The notes: generated from the letters alone by a model not told the origin. DNA of 64,000 bases from Rhipicephalus microplus (GCF_043290135.1 NC_134705.1:101124239-101188238); one strand, 5' to 3'. Shown: positions 9,727 through 21,441, counted from the first letter of the stretch. Program-made: numbers and translations.

Positions 9727-12343
9727 GTGACTCCTGTTGATAAAGAACTACGAATTTTGAACTTGAACGCTCGTAGTATTGTCAACAAGGCGCAGAAATT
9801 AGAAGCGCTGATTTTGGGCTACAATTCACATGTGGTTGTTCTAACCGAGACTTGGTTGCGGCCGGAAATTTCCAATCAGGACGTATTTCCGCCGTCATAT
9901 CGGGCATATCGACGAGATAGAGCTTCTAGAGGAGGCGGTGTTGCTATCCTTGTCAGTCACGACATAAAATCTTTTCTATTACATCAGATTCAAGTCCACG
10001 AAAGTGGCATTATAAAAATTTCTTTTTGGGGACGATCATTCGCCGTTCTTGCAGTTTATCGCGCACCCGATTCACCGCCCGATTTCTTTCGGTCACTTTA
10101 CGATTACATGAACACATGCAGGCATGATAAGGCAATAATAACAGGTGATTTCAACTTGCCAGGAATAGATTGGACCTCTCCTTTTCTGAACACAAAAAAC
10201 TATGAGCATGCACCGTACCTCTTTGATATTATAAGCCAAAACATGCATCAAATTGTTGCCCAACCGACACGGGTGCATGGCGCAAGTGCATCCTTGCTTG
10301 ACCTGGTTTTTATAACGAGATCAAATGAACTTTTTTCCTTATCGGTCGACCCTGGCCTTTTTGATCATTACATGGTTTATTTTTCTTGTCCCATGCAGGC
10401 TGTTTGCGCTACGCGCCATGCCAAATCAATTACTGTGAAAGACTTTTCGCGTGCAAATGACGAGAGTGTTCTGGACCACCTCGATCTTTCCCTCAGCAGC
10501 TTTCAAGGAACTGACCCTGAAGTATTGTGGAACACATTCAAAGAAATATGCCTGCATTGCCTAGATAATTTTATTCTTAGCAAAGCAAAAAAACGCGCAA
10601 ATCAAATCCTTGGATCACGCGAAATGCCTTGCACATGAAAAGAAAACTAAAGCGGCTTAAACACAAGGGTACTCCACGCAATATTACTCTTTCTGCATAG
10701 GACACACTGAACGAGGCTGTGAGGATAGCTAAGTTTAGATACTTTCAGGATATTCTACCCAACTTTATTACGTCTGCTCCACAAAACTTTTGGAACTTTT
10801 TGAGCAAAAAGACCAATTGTGTTGAACAAATAACACATGAAGGAGAAAGTATTGTCGACAAGAAAACTATTGCCAATCATTTCAGTTTGTACTTCCATAA
10901 CGTTTTTTCTGCCTCTAACGAGCCACTGCACCAATTTTCTCGGAGTAATGACGACGTTCCAGATATTTTATCTTTACCTGGTATTGTTTCATTGCTCCTG
11001 AATTTGAAAACTAAAGCTTCAACCGGTCCTGACCAAATTCCCAACACTTTTTTACGACGATATGCCGAGATGCTATCGGAATTCCTTATAATCATTTTCC
11101 GCGCTTCCATCCGTTCCGGCCGCTTGCCTCGTGACTGGAAAGTGGGACGCATTACTCCAGTGCACAAAAAGAGTGATAAAGATTTGGTGCCACACTATCG
11201 TCCAATTTCTATAACGTCTTCGTCTTGCAAAGTGCTTGAACATATAGCTAAATTTATTATAACGTTTCTTAATGAAAATACCATACTTTCGGATGTTCAG
11301 CACGGTCTCAGGAAAGGGTTTTCTACAGAAACTCAGTTAATTTCTGTTGTGCACATTTTTTCAAAAAGTTCAGATAAGGCAGGTCAAGCTCATGTCATCT
11401 TCCTGGATTTCATGAAGGCATTCGATCTTGTTCCTCATGATAAGCTTATTCAAAAACTGGAATCGATTGGCCTTCCAGAATTTATAATTTCCTGGATTTC
11501 TTCCTATTTGTCTGACCGCGTTGAGTTTGTAAGCATTGCCGGTAATTGCTCTGACCCGCTCCCTGTAACTTATGGGGTTCCCCAAGGGAGTGTACTTGGG
11601 CCTCTATTATTTTTAATTTATATTAATGACATTGTTGATACTGTTTCTTCGCCGATTCAGATCAGACTGTTTGCTGATGATTGTGCGCTGCTTAATGTAA
11701 TAACTTCCTATGACGACCAGGTCTTGCTAAATACTAACCTCCAAAATATCTTCGGATGGTGCGAGCAATGGGAGATGAGGTTGAACACAAACAAAACCAT
11801 CTTTATGCGACTAACCAACAAAAAATATTTTACCATTTACATATCAATCCGGTACCCAGACACTAGCTGAGGTTGTTGAGTATAAGTACCTTTGTGTCAC
11901 TCTAACAAACGACCTCAGCTGCAATAAGCACATCTCTAATATTTGCGCATCGTCTTTTCGTAAACTTGGTCTTTTGAGACACAAACTAAAGCATGCTCCT
12001 TCTAGTGTAAAAAAAACTAACTCATTTGACTGTTATACGCCCCTCATTGGAATATGCCTCAATCGTCTGGGACCTATACTTAAAAAGAAACATTGAGGCT
12101 CTCGAACTAATCCAACGCGAAGCGGTACGTTTTATTTACTCCAAGTACAGAAGAACTAATTCCCCCACAAACTTTATCAAAGAAAACAGTATACCCACAC
12201 TTGAAAAACGTCGTAAAACTCACAGGCTCAATTTTCTTTTTCTTTTAAATAACAACAAGCTGTCAGTAAACCATGATTTGTATCTGAAACTACTTACGAC
12301 AAGACGAACCCGGCATCGACAAACTCATTCATTAACACCGTAA
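9727..12343 (+). pseudogene. CR1-like LINE ORF2: endonuclease and reverse transcriptase
   Basis: The endonuclease occupies 9727-10400: LRILNLNARSIVNKAQKLEA, VVLTETWLRPEI with the catalytic Glu, GGGVAILVS, IITGDFNLPGIDW with GDFN, and LFDHYMVYF (family S-D-H, here F-D-H). The reverse transcriptase (10719-11870) shows ASTGPDQIPNTFLR, HYRPISITSSSCKVLEHI, HVIFLDFMKAFDLVPHDKL with the catalytic Asp, GVPQGSVLGPLLFLIYINDI, and IRLFADDCALLNV with both catalytic Asp. A C-terminal part at 12026-12343 (LEYASIVWDLYLK, IQREAVRFIYSKY) is out of frame with the rest. At least three breaks make it inactive. Confidence 0.88.
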
Positions 12344-12606
12344 TTCGCCAGAACAAACATTTTCAAATACTCGTTCTTTCCTCGAACCATGAACGACTGG
12401 AACTGCCTACCTCAATCGTTAAACAGCTCTGTAGAGGCACTTGAGCGTATTTAACCATGACCTATGTTTTTGTATCTTTTGTATATGATGTATCTTTTTT
12501 GTTCTTGCTGTTTTACACCTGTGTGCAATGTTATGATCTTTGCCCCTCCTGCTGCGGCTCCTAAATGGGTCTGCAGTAATTTGTAAATAAATAAATAAAT
12601 AAAATA

Positions 12607-13506
12607 AATGTCGGAAAGCCTGCTGCTCACTGTGGGGGTGTTCATTTTGCAATTAATAATTTCTGAGAATTCACATGCCAACAATGAAGTGATCGCGAGT
12701 CGTACAGTAGTGGGCAAATTTCGATTGATTCTGGCTTCCGTTCAAACGAACGACATTGTAGCCTCACAGGAGACAAGACTGATTGTCTAAACGTTTGCTC
12801 TGACACCTTATGTTAACAGACTTTTCATATTTTCAAGCTTCTATCTTTTAAGGGTCAGTTTAGGTCACCTGCATTTTTCGAACTGATTCACAGCTGTGGA
12901 CGAAAAGTTCAGAAGTTGTGCAGCACGAGTTCAGCAGTGTGGCATCACAAGTGAATGACAAGGTGCCGACAAGGTGTAATCCTTGTTTTTGTTCGCTTAA
13001 TTTAATGAGGTGCAAACATCGTGGCAAAACACGCCGCATTTGCAGAGGTGGGTACAGTACCTACGTCTAATGCTATGTTGTTTGTTAAGCTGTGTGTGCG
13101 GCTGCACCAAACCAGCGCCGTCAGAGCAGAAGGCACAGGAATGTCATGAACTACTTTTGGTGCTGTACCTCTCCTGCGCTTTTTGAAATGAATGGCACGA
13201 TTTTGAAGATGTCATTGCTGCGCCACTGAAACGAACGGCGAGGTGCACCACTTTGTAAAATGGATCATGTGCAGGCGAGTGGAACAATTCCTTAAGCACA
13301 CAAGCGTCTTAGCATTTCACCCCCATTAAAATATGGCCAGTGTTGCTGGGATCAAACAGTGTGTTGTTGAGCTCAGCAGTGCCACACAATCTAACTAATA
13401 GTGTTACAGTTTCAACATTACTGAAATGTAGACTCCATGCCACGGTAGACAGCCAATGCTTGTGGCCAATCTAAAGCACCCCTCCACGATATGCACGGTA
13501 AAGCAA
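12607..13506. other. No gene recognised, possible 3' side of the minus-strand gene
   Basis: No open frame with recognisable motifs. On the minus strand an ATTAAA polyadenylation variant lies near 13003, which could end the transcript of the 13507-14472 gene. A Cys-rich minus-strand reading near 13030-13070 (CTHLCKCG) is too short to call. Confidence 0.35.
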
Positions 13507-14472
13507 TCACAAATAAAGCATTACATGTGTGAGGTTCGAGATGACTTGTTGTAGTGGACATTGAGATGTTTCAACGTGCTTGCAGAGTGGACATTCGAGG
13601 GTAGTCATCCTGTCGTTGCATGGAAGTCTGAAAAAACAAGTAAACTCACTAGATATTATAGTACGTATTCAATGCATAATCAATGCATGAAATTTTCTAA
13701 AATAAGCAAATAAACTCGGTTAACTAGTAAACAGCAGTATTTTATACATATTATGAGACCACGTCCGGTACGGCAGCAACCAGGTTATCTTTTTTAATCC
13801 AGACGCACGAGCCAGAGAGCCAGCCCGCGTGACATACGTTGATGATCACTACAATGGTTTGGTACATAGTCAGCGCTCACAATATATGTAATGGTACCTC
13901 ATAACACGTGTATCACTCACGGCTGCTTCTTCACAAGGCATGTCATGTAGCAGGTTCCTTGCCCATTGTACACAGCTGCTTCCATGTCAGGTGGGCCAGG
14001 AGGCTGTGGCAGTAAAAGAAGTATTTATCATTTACGTGACGCTTTCTTTGTCACACTATAGCAAAACCAGACCCAAAATTTTGTGATGTTTCTCAAACGC
14101 GACTGCGGTAAACCATTAACAAGTAGGTTTTTTGCACATATGCGAGGCGACAGTGACTTATTTGCCTTCTTTCATCGCAACGGCCTGGTTGGTGTTACCT
14201 GGTGATAGAATTTCAGAAGTAACTATCTAGTCAGTGACTCGTTCCCACGTGAAGCCACGCCGCAAGTAACGCACGTTTTTCCGGTTACAGATTGAGACGT
14301 TAAACAATTTTAAAACTTAATATTGCAATGCGCTGCCATTTTGTGACGCCTACGCAGTCACTGGCAAAAAAAACTACATATGTTGAAATGAACCAACTAG
14401 CCCCGCAAACAACCGTCCTTAAAAGCTGAAGTGGTTTTCACTCACTGGCCCGGGCTTGCAACGGGTGTTCAT
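13507..14472 (-). CDS. Candidate three-exon gene for a 76-residue Cys-rich protein
   Basis: Three minus-strand exons join in frame: 14472-14446 (27 bp, from ATG), 14003-13921 (83 bp) and 13627-13507 (121 bp, to TGA). They total 231 bases, exactly 77 codons. Both introns (442 and 293 bp) begin with the optimal donor GTGAGT and end in CAG after a pyrimidine-rich stretch. The product begins MNTRCKPGPPPGPPD. Exon 2 carries GQGTCYMTC and exon 3 carries LPCNDRMTTLECPLCKHVET and NLTH. The CPLC...VET...LTH pattern loosely recalls the start of a LITAF-type zinc domain, but spacing differs and the hydrophobic and CPxC second half is not seen. An alternative donor, CAT|GTAATG, right after NLTH would allow another exon. 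There is an in-frame stop upstream of the ATG, so this is the first start. Function is unknown. The call rests on splice signals and phase, not homology. Confidence 0.45.
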
Positions 14473-15030
14473 ACGATGAAAGCTTCAACGGTCGCTTCGT
14501 TCCGCGGAGGTCACTTGAATTCCCTTCGCGAAAGCATTTGAACGAGTCAAAATAAACATAACGAGAAAGAGTGTGTCGGTCAGCAGAGGCTGGAAATATT
14601 TACAGCGAAACGAAACAGTCCGAGACACATCCGAACGTACCGCGAGCGGTTACCTGCCGTCGCAACCGTTGTCCACCACAAACTTTGAATTGAGGATAAG
14701 GATGTCAATAGGCTGCTGCTGACCTCGAGTGAGCTGGAGCAAAAGCTATTACAAAAATTGATCAGGCAGCACATGTTTAAGAAAAACTACTTGCTATAAT
14801 AAGAAGTTTTTTTTATGTGTAGCGGTACACAAAGATTTAGTATTTGATCATTTTAAAATTAAAACTTGGCCCCGACGAGGTCGCCTCTACAAAAAAGTGC
14901 AATAGCGAGAGTGACGAGAGAGGTTAGTAAATCCACTCTGGGTGTTTGAAGCAGAAACGCGCCGTGGTTGGTTTTTTTCGCTCCCTACAGGTGAGCACTT
15001 CAACTTGAGAGTTTCCGGGGCCTGTAGACA
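14473..15030. other. Possible upstream region or leader exon of the minus-strand gene
   Basis: On the minus strand 14733-14654 is bounded by a pyrimidine-rich acceptor ending CTCCAG and a donor, GGCAG|GTAACC, and could be a noncoding leader exon. Its phase-0 reading contains a stop, so it cannot extend the protein. No TATA box stands out. Confidence 0.25.
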
Positions 15031-15545
15031 CTCTCCGGTGCTGCAGACGGTGAGCCACGCAATCTTTTCCGTCCGTCGACTCCTGTCACTCGGGGCTCGT
15101 CGGACTTCGCTGACGGAACCTCGCGCCCGAGGCGAACGCTCACCTTTTGTTGCCCCACTGCGTACGCTCGGCCGAAGGGTGGTACGGTGTCCTAGTGCGT
15201 GGCCTAGCTACACCGGCCCGTCTCCCTCCGAAGCCAACACGAGCGCCTTTGCCCTCGCTCGAGCAACCAGGCCTTGGTCCCGGTGTCTCCGTGGATCACC
15301 TTTACCGCAGAGACGCGCTCGTGGCACCCTGTGTAGAACTTTTATGCCCGTGGCGTGCATAAGCCTGTTTGCTTTCCCGCCGTGCCTTTGCAACGGGGTG
15401 TACTGCGTTTGGTGTTGCCACAGACAATAAAGTGTCGCGACTTTGAGCAGTATCGTGTTCTCGCCACGGCGACGGCTAACGCGTGTTCGGCGGCTCGCTA
15501 AGACCGGACCCACGCTAGTGGCTGTGCCCCTTCGGGATACGTGTC
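15030..15545 (+). repeat. GC-rich LTR-like block with polyadenylation signal
   Basis: About 500 bases are far richer in G+C than the flanks. They hold AATAAA at 15426-15431 (CAGACAATAAAGTGTCGCG) followed by GT-containing sequence, and stop abruptly at about 15545, where Gypsy B RNase H begins in mid-domain. A solo LTR inserted in, or abutting, Gypsy B is the simplest reading. No second copy in the window confirms its ends. Confidence 0.4.
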
Positions 15546-16638
15546 ACTACAACCGACGCAAGCAGCGCCGGGCTCAGCGCCTTCTATGTGCAAAAGACTG
15601 ATCACGGGGAAAGCGTTATCACTTAGGCTAGCCAGTCGCTATCGAAGGCCGAATCCAACTATCTCACAACAGAAAATAAGTCCATTGCCATCATCTAGGC
15701 CGTGTCAAAGTTTCACCTCTACCTCTTCGGCAGGCCTTTCATAGTTGTGAGCGACCACTACGCCTTGTGCTGCTAGCTAACTTGAAAACCCTTCAAGTAA
15801 CCTCGCACGGTGAAGCCTTAGACTTTAAGAATTCAACGCGACCGTCGTTTACAAATCGGGAAGAAAACACTCAGACGCCGACTGCTTGTCTCGCACCCCC
15901 GTCGAAAAACCGCTGTCCGGCGACCTCGATGAGGACAGCTTCTTAGGAGCAATAATTGCCGACAGACATCTGACCAGGAACTCGGAAGCCTTTTGTAATA
16001 CCTTGAGGATACCAGCACGACTGTTCTGAGCGTTTTCAAGAGAAGATCAGAGTCGTTATTCTTGCAAAACAGAGTTCTCTTAAAGAAGAACTTCTAGCCG
16101 CCTAGAGTTGACCACCTTCTCGTGCTTCCATTAGCAGTGAGACTAGGAATACTTGACGCTCTACATGACGACCCGACTGCTGGACACCTCGGTGCCTCCC
16201 GTATGCTCGCAAAAATACCATAAGAGTGCTACTGACCACTCCGTGTCAGTGAAGTCACTCGTTACTTCAGTACCTGCCGTGACTGTCAGCAACAAAAGAC
16301 ATCGCCAAATAGGCCAGATGAACTTCTATAGCCCATCTAGCCACCTCACCAACCGTTCTAGCAAATGGGCATAGACTTTTTGTAGCTGTTCCCGATGTCA
16401 AATTCAAGGAACGATTGGATCGTCGTAGCTACTGAATACGTCACACGCTACACCGAGACAAAAGGCTCCGCCCAAAGGCAGTGCCTCTGATGTAGCTTGG
16501 TACCTCCTTGAGAACATCGTTCTGCGTCACTGAGCACCGCAGGTCCTCATTACTGTTAGAGGGACGACCATTACAGTGTACATGACTGAGGCGATTCTCA
16601 TTTACAGCCTGACAAGTCACTGTCAGACCACTATATAT
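15546..16638 (+). pseudogene. Gypsy B RNase H and integrase, N-terminal part
   Basis: The frames shift often, but the series is recognisable. The RNase H start is T-D-A-S-S-A-G-L, then a conserved glutamate region, VVSDHYALCWL and KSGRKHSDADCLSRTP (about 15546-15890). The integrase zinc region HLGASRMLAKI and CRDCQQQK follows at about 16180-16310, then GIDFL and WIVVATEYVTRY from the catalytic core (about 16365-16450). Stops are frequent, so it is an old, nonfunctional remnant. The left end is abrupt at the GC-rich block. Confidence 0.7.
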
Positions 16639-16783
16639 TGTTACGTTCCTATCGTATGAAGGGTGAACCATTCGGTGGACGACGACGAAGAGGACTGGTT
16701 TGCTCGCTCTGTGTGCTGCGCTCCGATTTTATCAGTGTATATACACTGGCAAATAGTCACGTTCAGACTCATTTTACGTAACG
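16639..16783 (+). repeat. Gypsy C 5' LTR
   Basis: It starts TGTTACGTTCC and ends TTTTACGTAACG. The following TGGTGGAGGTGCTGG is the probable primer-binding region shared with Gypsy A and E. It matches 21298-21441 along its whole length. Confidence 0.85.
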
Positions 16784-16860
16784 TACTTGTGGTGGAGGTG
16801 CTGGTCCTTCCCTGTACCCATCACGAAGCTCCGAAACGGCCGCATATCACGGGTCTTACC

Positions 16861-17770
16861 ATGTCACAGGTTCAAGGTACATCGTCTTCACCACCCGCCT
16901 CTTCTGTGACTCCTACCTCCGTTGTCCCACCTTCTGATCGTGATCCTGGCGTATTTTCCGGACTGGATGGCTTTGACATTGGCAAGTGGCTCAACGTGTA
17001 TGAACGGATCAGCGCCAGCTTTAGGAGGAACCCGACACTCAAGCTCGCCAATGTGCTTTTTTACTTTGATGGCCCACCGCGGGTGTGGTTTGCGACGCAC
17101 GAAGCAAACAATGCCAGCTGGGACACTTTCAAGAAGATCCGTGACCTTTTTAAAAACGCCGCTGCACGACAGATAACTGCGCGAATTCAGTTGGCTACTC
17201 AGGCACAGACGTCTACCGAATCCTACGTCGTGTATATTCACGACGTCATCGCGCTTTGCCGCCAGGTTGACGAACACCTAACAACCGCCAGGTTGACGAA
17301 GCCTAAGAAGGTATAGAATGTGCCTAAAGGCATCGCCGACTATGCCTTCAACCTGCTTGTATTTACTAAAATCACCACCATCGATGAAATCATCAGAGTA
17401 CTGGCGGTTGCCCATCCATGCCCTTCCGGAACCCTACGCAATGGCGAACCCCTGACGACCAGCCTATCTGCTTTTGGTGCCATCAACCAGGACATATTTC
17501 TCGTTACTGCCGTCGCCGCTGGTCCAACCCGCCACGTCAGAGCTACCCTACTTATATGCGCACTGCCACTTCTGGATGTCCAGCCGCTACAACGTCGAAC
17601 TTTTACTCGCCGCCTCCTCACGAGCCTCTCCCCGCTGACGCCCCTTCTTCCGGTCGCCGCTACTTCCACTCCCCGTCGCCGCTATGCCGCAGATCCCGCT
17701 CTCCGCCGCCTCGGCGCTTTTCCTCGCCGAGCTTCTCTGGACAACCGCAGCAGGAAAACTAGATACTGCA
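16861..17770 (+). pseudogene. Gypsy C gag
   Basis: From the ATG at 16861 (MSQVQGTSSSPP) the frame gives FSGLDGFDIGKWLNVYERIS and SWDTFKKIRDLFKNAAARQI, the arthropod retrotransposon capsid pattern, and stops at 17316. A shifted frame downstream contains DQPICFWCHQPGHISRYC, a perfect C-x2-C-x4-H-x4-C zinc knuckle (about 17463-17510), followed by a Pro/Ser/Arg-rich tail. It would form the element particle and bind its RNA. Stop codons and a frameshift inactivate it. Confidence 0.85.
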
Positions 17771-17799
17771 GCTCATGAAGGTGAAGCTGCAACACCAAC

Positions 17800-18552
17800 G
17801 GTGCCCGGAAATGCTCTACTGACGCTGCCCACACACCACAGTCTCATTGAATTAGAAGTCGACATTGTTCCGTTACTGCCCTCGTTGACACAGGCGCCCA
17901 CTTACCTATTATGAGCGTACATCTACGCCGCCGTTTGCAGAGTATCATGATGCCCTCTACGACTCAAGCCATACGTGTTGCTGATGGCGGCGCTGTAGTA
18001 GTCGTCGGAATGTGCACTGCTCGTGTCAACAGTGCTGGTTGTCACGCCGCAGTTCTTTTTGCTGTACTAGGTCGTTGCCCCCATGACCTCATACTAGGAC
18101 TTGATTTCCTCTCAGCACAATCGGCTTTAATTGACTGTTCTTTTGGAACGTTCAGCCTCAACCTTCCCCTGCTCTCTGATGCTTGTGGAAAGCCCGTCAG
18201 CCGTTTGAGTCCAACCACTTTTGTTCGCTTGCCACCTCGAGCTGTGACACACGTCTGTCTGTCATCGACCCCTCCAGCTCCCGACGGAGACTACATCGTT
18301 ACACCAATAACACACACACGCAAGACGCACAGTGTTACAGTGCCGCATAACACCGCCACCATAATGGACAACTGTGTGTTTCTTACACTCCTAAATTTTG
18401 GCCTCATTCCTCAGGTGTTGCCCTACCAGATGTCGCTTTGTCAACTCACTGCCATGACAGGTTATGACATAAACTGTTCGCTGAAACTGTTCCGGACCAA
18501 GCCGAAGCCTCACGGTTACACGGTTCTGACGAAGCCATCTTTCGAAATATGA
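17800..18552 (+). pseudogene. Gypsy C aspartic protease and linker
   Basis: ALVDTGAHLPIMSVHLRRRL near 17878-17937 holds the Asp-Thr-Gly-Ala active site, and CPHDLILGLDFLSAQSALID (about 18076-18132) is the conserved C-terminal strand. The frame upstream of the active site is shifted. The linker to reverse transcriptase (CVFLTLLNFGLIPQVLPYQM) continues to a stop at 18552. Confidence 0.8.
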
Positions 18553-19330
18553 TTGGACCAGACCTTTCGCCTGATCAGGCTGACGTTCTCTACCGCGTTC
18601 TGGCATCCTATAGTGACATTTTTTTATATCTGTGACCGTCCCTTGGGCCAAACTAATATTGTCAAGCATCAAATTAACACTGGTGACTCTGCGCCCATCC
18701 ACCGTCAGACTTGCCGCATGTCCGCATCAGAACGAGCAGTGATTCATAAGGAAGTGAACAACATGCTATCGAAAAACGTCTTCGAACCGTCGTCAAGCCC
18801 TTGGGCCTCCCCAGTGGTCTCGGTGAAGAATAAAGACGGCTCCTGGCGTTTTTGTATTGATTATCGGCATTTCAACGAAATAACCAAGACAGACGTGTAT
18901 CCTCTTCCACGTATTGACGATGCACTTGACTGTCTTCATAGCGCCACGTTTTTTCATCTCTCGACCTCTGATCCCGATACTGGGAAATTGCTGTAGACGA
19001 AATCTAGCGGGAGAAAACTAGATTTGTTACCCTTGCCTTTTCCAATAGGCCTTTCCCAATATAAGGCCATGCCGTTTGGCCTCTTCAACGCCCCAGCAAC
19101 CTTCAAGAGAATGATGGACACGCTGCTTCAAGAATACAAATGGGCGACGTGCTTGTGTTACTTAGATAACGTGATAATCTTCTCACCCACCTCCGCCACC
19201 CACCTTGAATGCTTTTCGAACATTCTCTAAACATTCTGACATGCCGGCCTCCAGCTAAATTTCTCGAAGTGCCGCTTCGGTCTTCGTCAAATTACTGCGT
19301 TGCGCCACCTTGTTGACGCTTCCGGTATAT
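18553..19330 (+). pseudogene. Gypsy C reverse transcriptase, catalytic box altered
   Basis: The frame 18553-18996 includes APIHRQTCRMSASERAVIHK, PWASPVVSVKNKDGSWRFCI, DYRHFNEITKTDVYPLPRID and a damaged HLSTSDP where the family has the catalytic D-L-x-x-G-Y-x-Q-I. A stop and frameshift near 18995 follow. The frame 19024-19230 gives YKAMPFGLFNAPATFKRMMD and CLCYLDNVIIFSPT. The expected YLDD reads YLDN, so one of the two metal-binding Asp is lost. It is doubly inactive. Confidence 0.85.
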
Positions 19331-19399
19331 GACCAGACCCGGCAAAAGTACGCGCAGTAACAAACTTTCCCGTTCCGTGTTCTATCCTTGATGTTCTCA

Positions 19400-19944
19400 G
19401 TTTCATGGACATATGCTCTTACTTTTGCCAGTTCGTAAAAGACTTTGCGGCGCTCGCACGCCCACTCACAGACCTTCTCAAACACGACGTCCCTTTTTGT
19501 TTGAATCCTCTTCAAACTAACGCTTTCTATCGACTAAGCACCACTCAAACTACACGCCCGATATTTGCACATTTTGATCCAGATGCTCCTGCAGAAGTGT
19601 GGACAGACGCTAGCGGTGACGGCATCGGCGCAGTTTTGGCCCAAACTGAGCGGGGCACTGTTCATGTAATTACATATGCAAGTCGTCTCTTTTCAAAGTC
19701 GGAGTGCAACTACTCTATATTAGAACGAGATTGCCTTGACCTTGTCTGGGCGGTTTCGAAATTTCGTCCTTACTTCTATGGCCGCTCGTTCCTTGTCATC
19801 GCAGATCATCACGCCCTCTGTTGGCTTTCTTCCCTGAAGGACCCTTCTGGACGGCTTGGTCGTTGGGCGTTGCGTCTTCAGGAGTACTGCTACTCAGTCG
19901 CCTACAAGTCTGGACGCCGATTGCTTGTCCCGCTACCCGGCTGA
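19400..19944 (+). pseudogene. Gypsy C RNase H
   Basis: A 180-codon frame contains the reverse-transcriptase connection (SYFCQFVKDFAALARPLTDL) and an RNase H with WTDASGDGIGAVLAQTE, YSILERDCLDLVWAVSKF, LVIADHHALCWLSSLKDP and AYKSGRR. The catalytic Asp-Glu-Asp series is intact. The frame fails just before the final DADCLSR box, which continues in the next frame (SLDADCLSRYP). Confidence 0.87.
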
Positions 19945-21290
19945 CCAACCAGATGAATCGGTTGGTGAGCCAAGCCCGAGCATCATGTCCATGTCTAGGT
20001 TTCGTCAGATTGGTGACGAACAGCGTCGCAACCCTTCCTTGCTGTCACTCATTGCCCGTCTGGAATCTGACCCTATAGACGTGTTACTCCGCATGTTCGT
20101 TGTCCTATATGGTACGCTGTACCTTCGTATAATCCAGCCAGATGACCCTGAGCTACTTCTAGTCGTGCCTGACCATCTCCGTTCAGCGATCCTGCATAAG
20201 TTTCACGACGAACCAACTGCCGGCCACTTGAGCGTATCTCACACGTACGACCGCGTCCGGCGCCGCTTCTTTTGGCGTGGTCTCGCGCGGTCCGCTCGAC
20301 ACTACGTGGCCTCCTGTGATAACTGCCAACGTCGAAAACGACCTGCCGCATCCCTTGTTGGTCTCCTTCACCCGATCTCCACCCCACGTAACCTTTCTTC
20401 CGTGTTGATGTAGACTTCCTCGGACCGTTCGCTGAATCAAACTCTGGGAAGAAATGGGACGCTGTTGCTATAGACCATGCGACCAGGTTTGTCACCACTA
20501 GAGCGGTCCCCGCCAGTACTGCTACGGACGTTGCCGACGTTTTGCTCCACGATGTAATTCTACACCATGGCGCTCCTCGGCAATTGCTCACCGATCGTGG
20601 GCGCGCATTTTTGTCACGCGAGCTCGACGAACTTTTGCGCTCTTCCTCAACGCAACACGAACCGACCACTTCCTACCATCCTCAAACAAATGGCCTTACC
20701 AAACGCCTAAATCGCACCCCATGGACATGCTATCGATGTAAGTCGCATCTGACCGCCATGACTGGGATCTAGCACTACCTCACGTGACGTTCGCCTATAA
20801 TTCATTTCGTCATGATACAGCCAGTTATTCACCTTTTTATAAGCTCTATGGCCGTAATCCGACCTTACCACTAGACACCCTACTACCGACTACTACACCT
20901 CCGCCGAGCGCATGCGCACGTGTTGCTATCGTTCGTGCCGACCACGCACGTCATATTGCCCACTCTAGGCTGTTGACTTCACAAGCAACCCAGAAGACTC
21001 TCTACAGCAGCAAGAATGTCGACGTTGGCTTCTCACCTGGTTGTATAGTTCTTCTCTGGAGCCAAGTTCGTCGTGTTGGATTGTCAGAGATGTTGCTATC
21101 TCCGTACGAGGGACCTTACCGTATCATACGAAGGGGAACGGGCGTTACCTATGAGGTCATTTCATTCTCCGGGACTAACCTCTCTGCAAACGACCCCAGT
21201 TGCAAACGTCCACGTCAGTTGGTTGAAACCATACCGCCCTCTTTCTGGAGAACACGTATAAAGGGCACCGAGCCGGTTCCTTTACAACCG
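19856..21290 (+). pseudogene. Gypsy C integrase
   Basis: The zinc region shows H-D-E-P-T-A-G-H-L and CDNCQRRKRPA (to about 20350). The core reads VDFLGPFAESNSGKKWDAVA, LLTDRGRAFLSRELDELL and a weak SYHPQTNGLTKRLNRT, where the glutamate of the family T-E-R-x-N is replaced by Lys. The C-terminal stretch 20784-21344 carries GFSPGCIVLLWSQVRRVG and SPYEGPYRII, the GPY/F-type module. Stops at 20411 and 20770 break the frame. Confidence 0.85.
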
Positions 21291-21297
21291 GGGGTCA

Positions 21298-21441
21298 TGC
21301 TACGTAGATATTGCATGAAGGGCGAACCGTTCGGTGGACGATGACGCAGAGGACTGGTTTGCTCGCTCTGTGTGCGGCGCTCCGATTTCATCGGTGCAAA
21401 CACACTGGCAAATAGTCACGTCCCGTCTCATTTTACGTAAC
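21298..21441 (+). repeat. Gypsy C 3' LTR
   Basis: It starts TGCTACGTAGA and ends TTTTACGTAACA. It pairs with 16639-16783. Confidence 0.85.

Larger units (their letters stand above)
8552..12606 (+). mobile_element. CR1-like LINE, near full length
   Basis: The element has a 5' region of two direct repeat units (from 8552 and 8816), ORF1 (8843-about 9720), ORF2 with endonuclease and reverse transcriptase (9727-about 12343), a 3' UTR and a TAAA-repeat tail at 12584-12606. ORF1 has a stop at 9311-9313, and ORF2 is broken near 10640, 11870 and 12000. I see no clear target duplication, which is common in the CR1 group. Confidence 0.88.
16639..21441 (+). mobile_element. Gypsy C: Ty3/Gypsy element with both LTRs, nested in Gypsy B
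   Basis: Two about 145-bp LTRs (16639-16783 and 21298-21441) bound gag, protease, reverse transcriptase, RNase H and integrase in order. The LTRs start TG and end GTAAC[G/A]. They are flanked by ATATAT on the left (16633-16638) and ATATAT on the right (21442-21447), fitting a 4-6 base target duplication. Hand alignment gives about 20 differences between the LTRs, so the insertion is old. Each coding domain carries stops or shifts. Confidence 0.9.

Noticed and set aside
14942..15430. 162-codon plus-strand frame
   Set aside because: It lies in the GC-rich LTR-like block. It starts at an alternative codon and has no motif.
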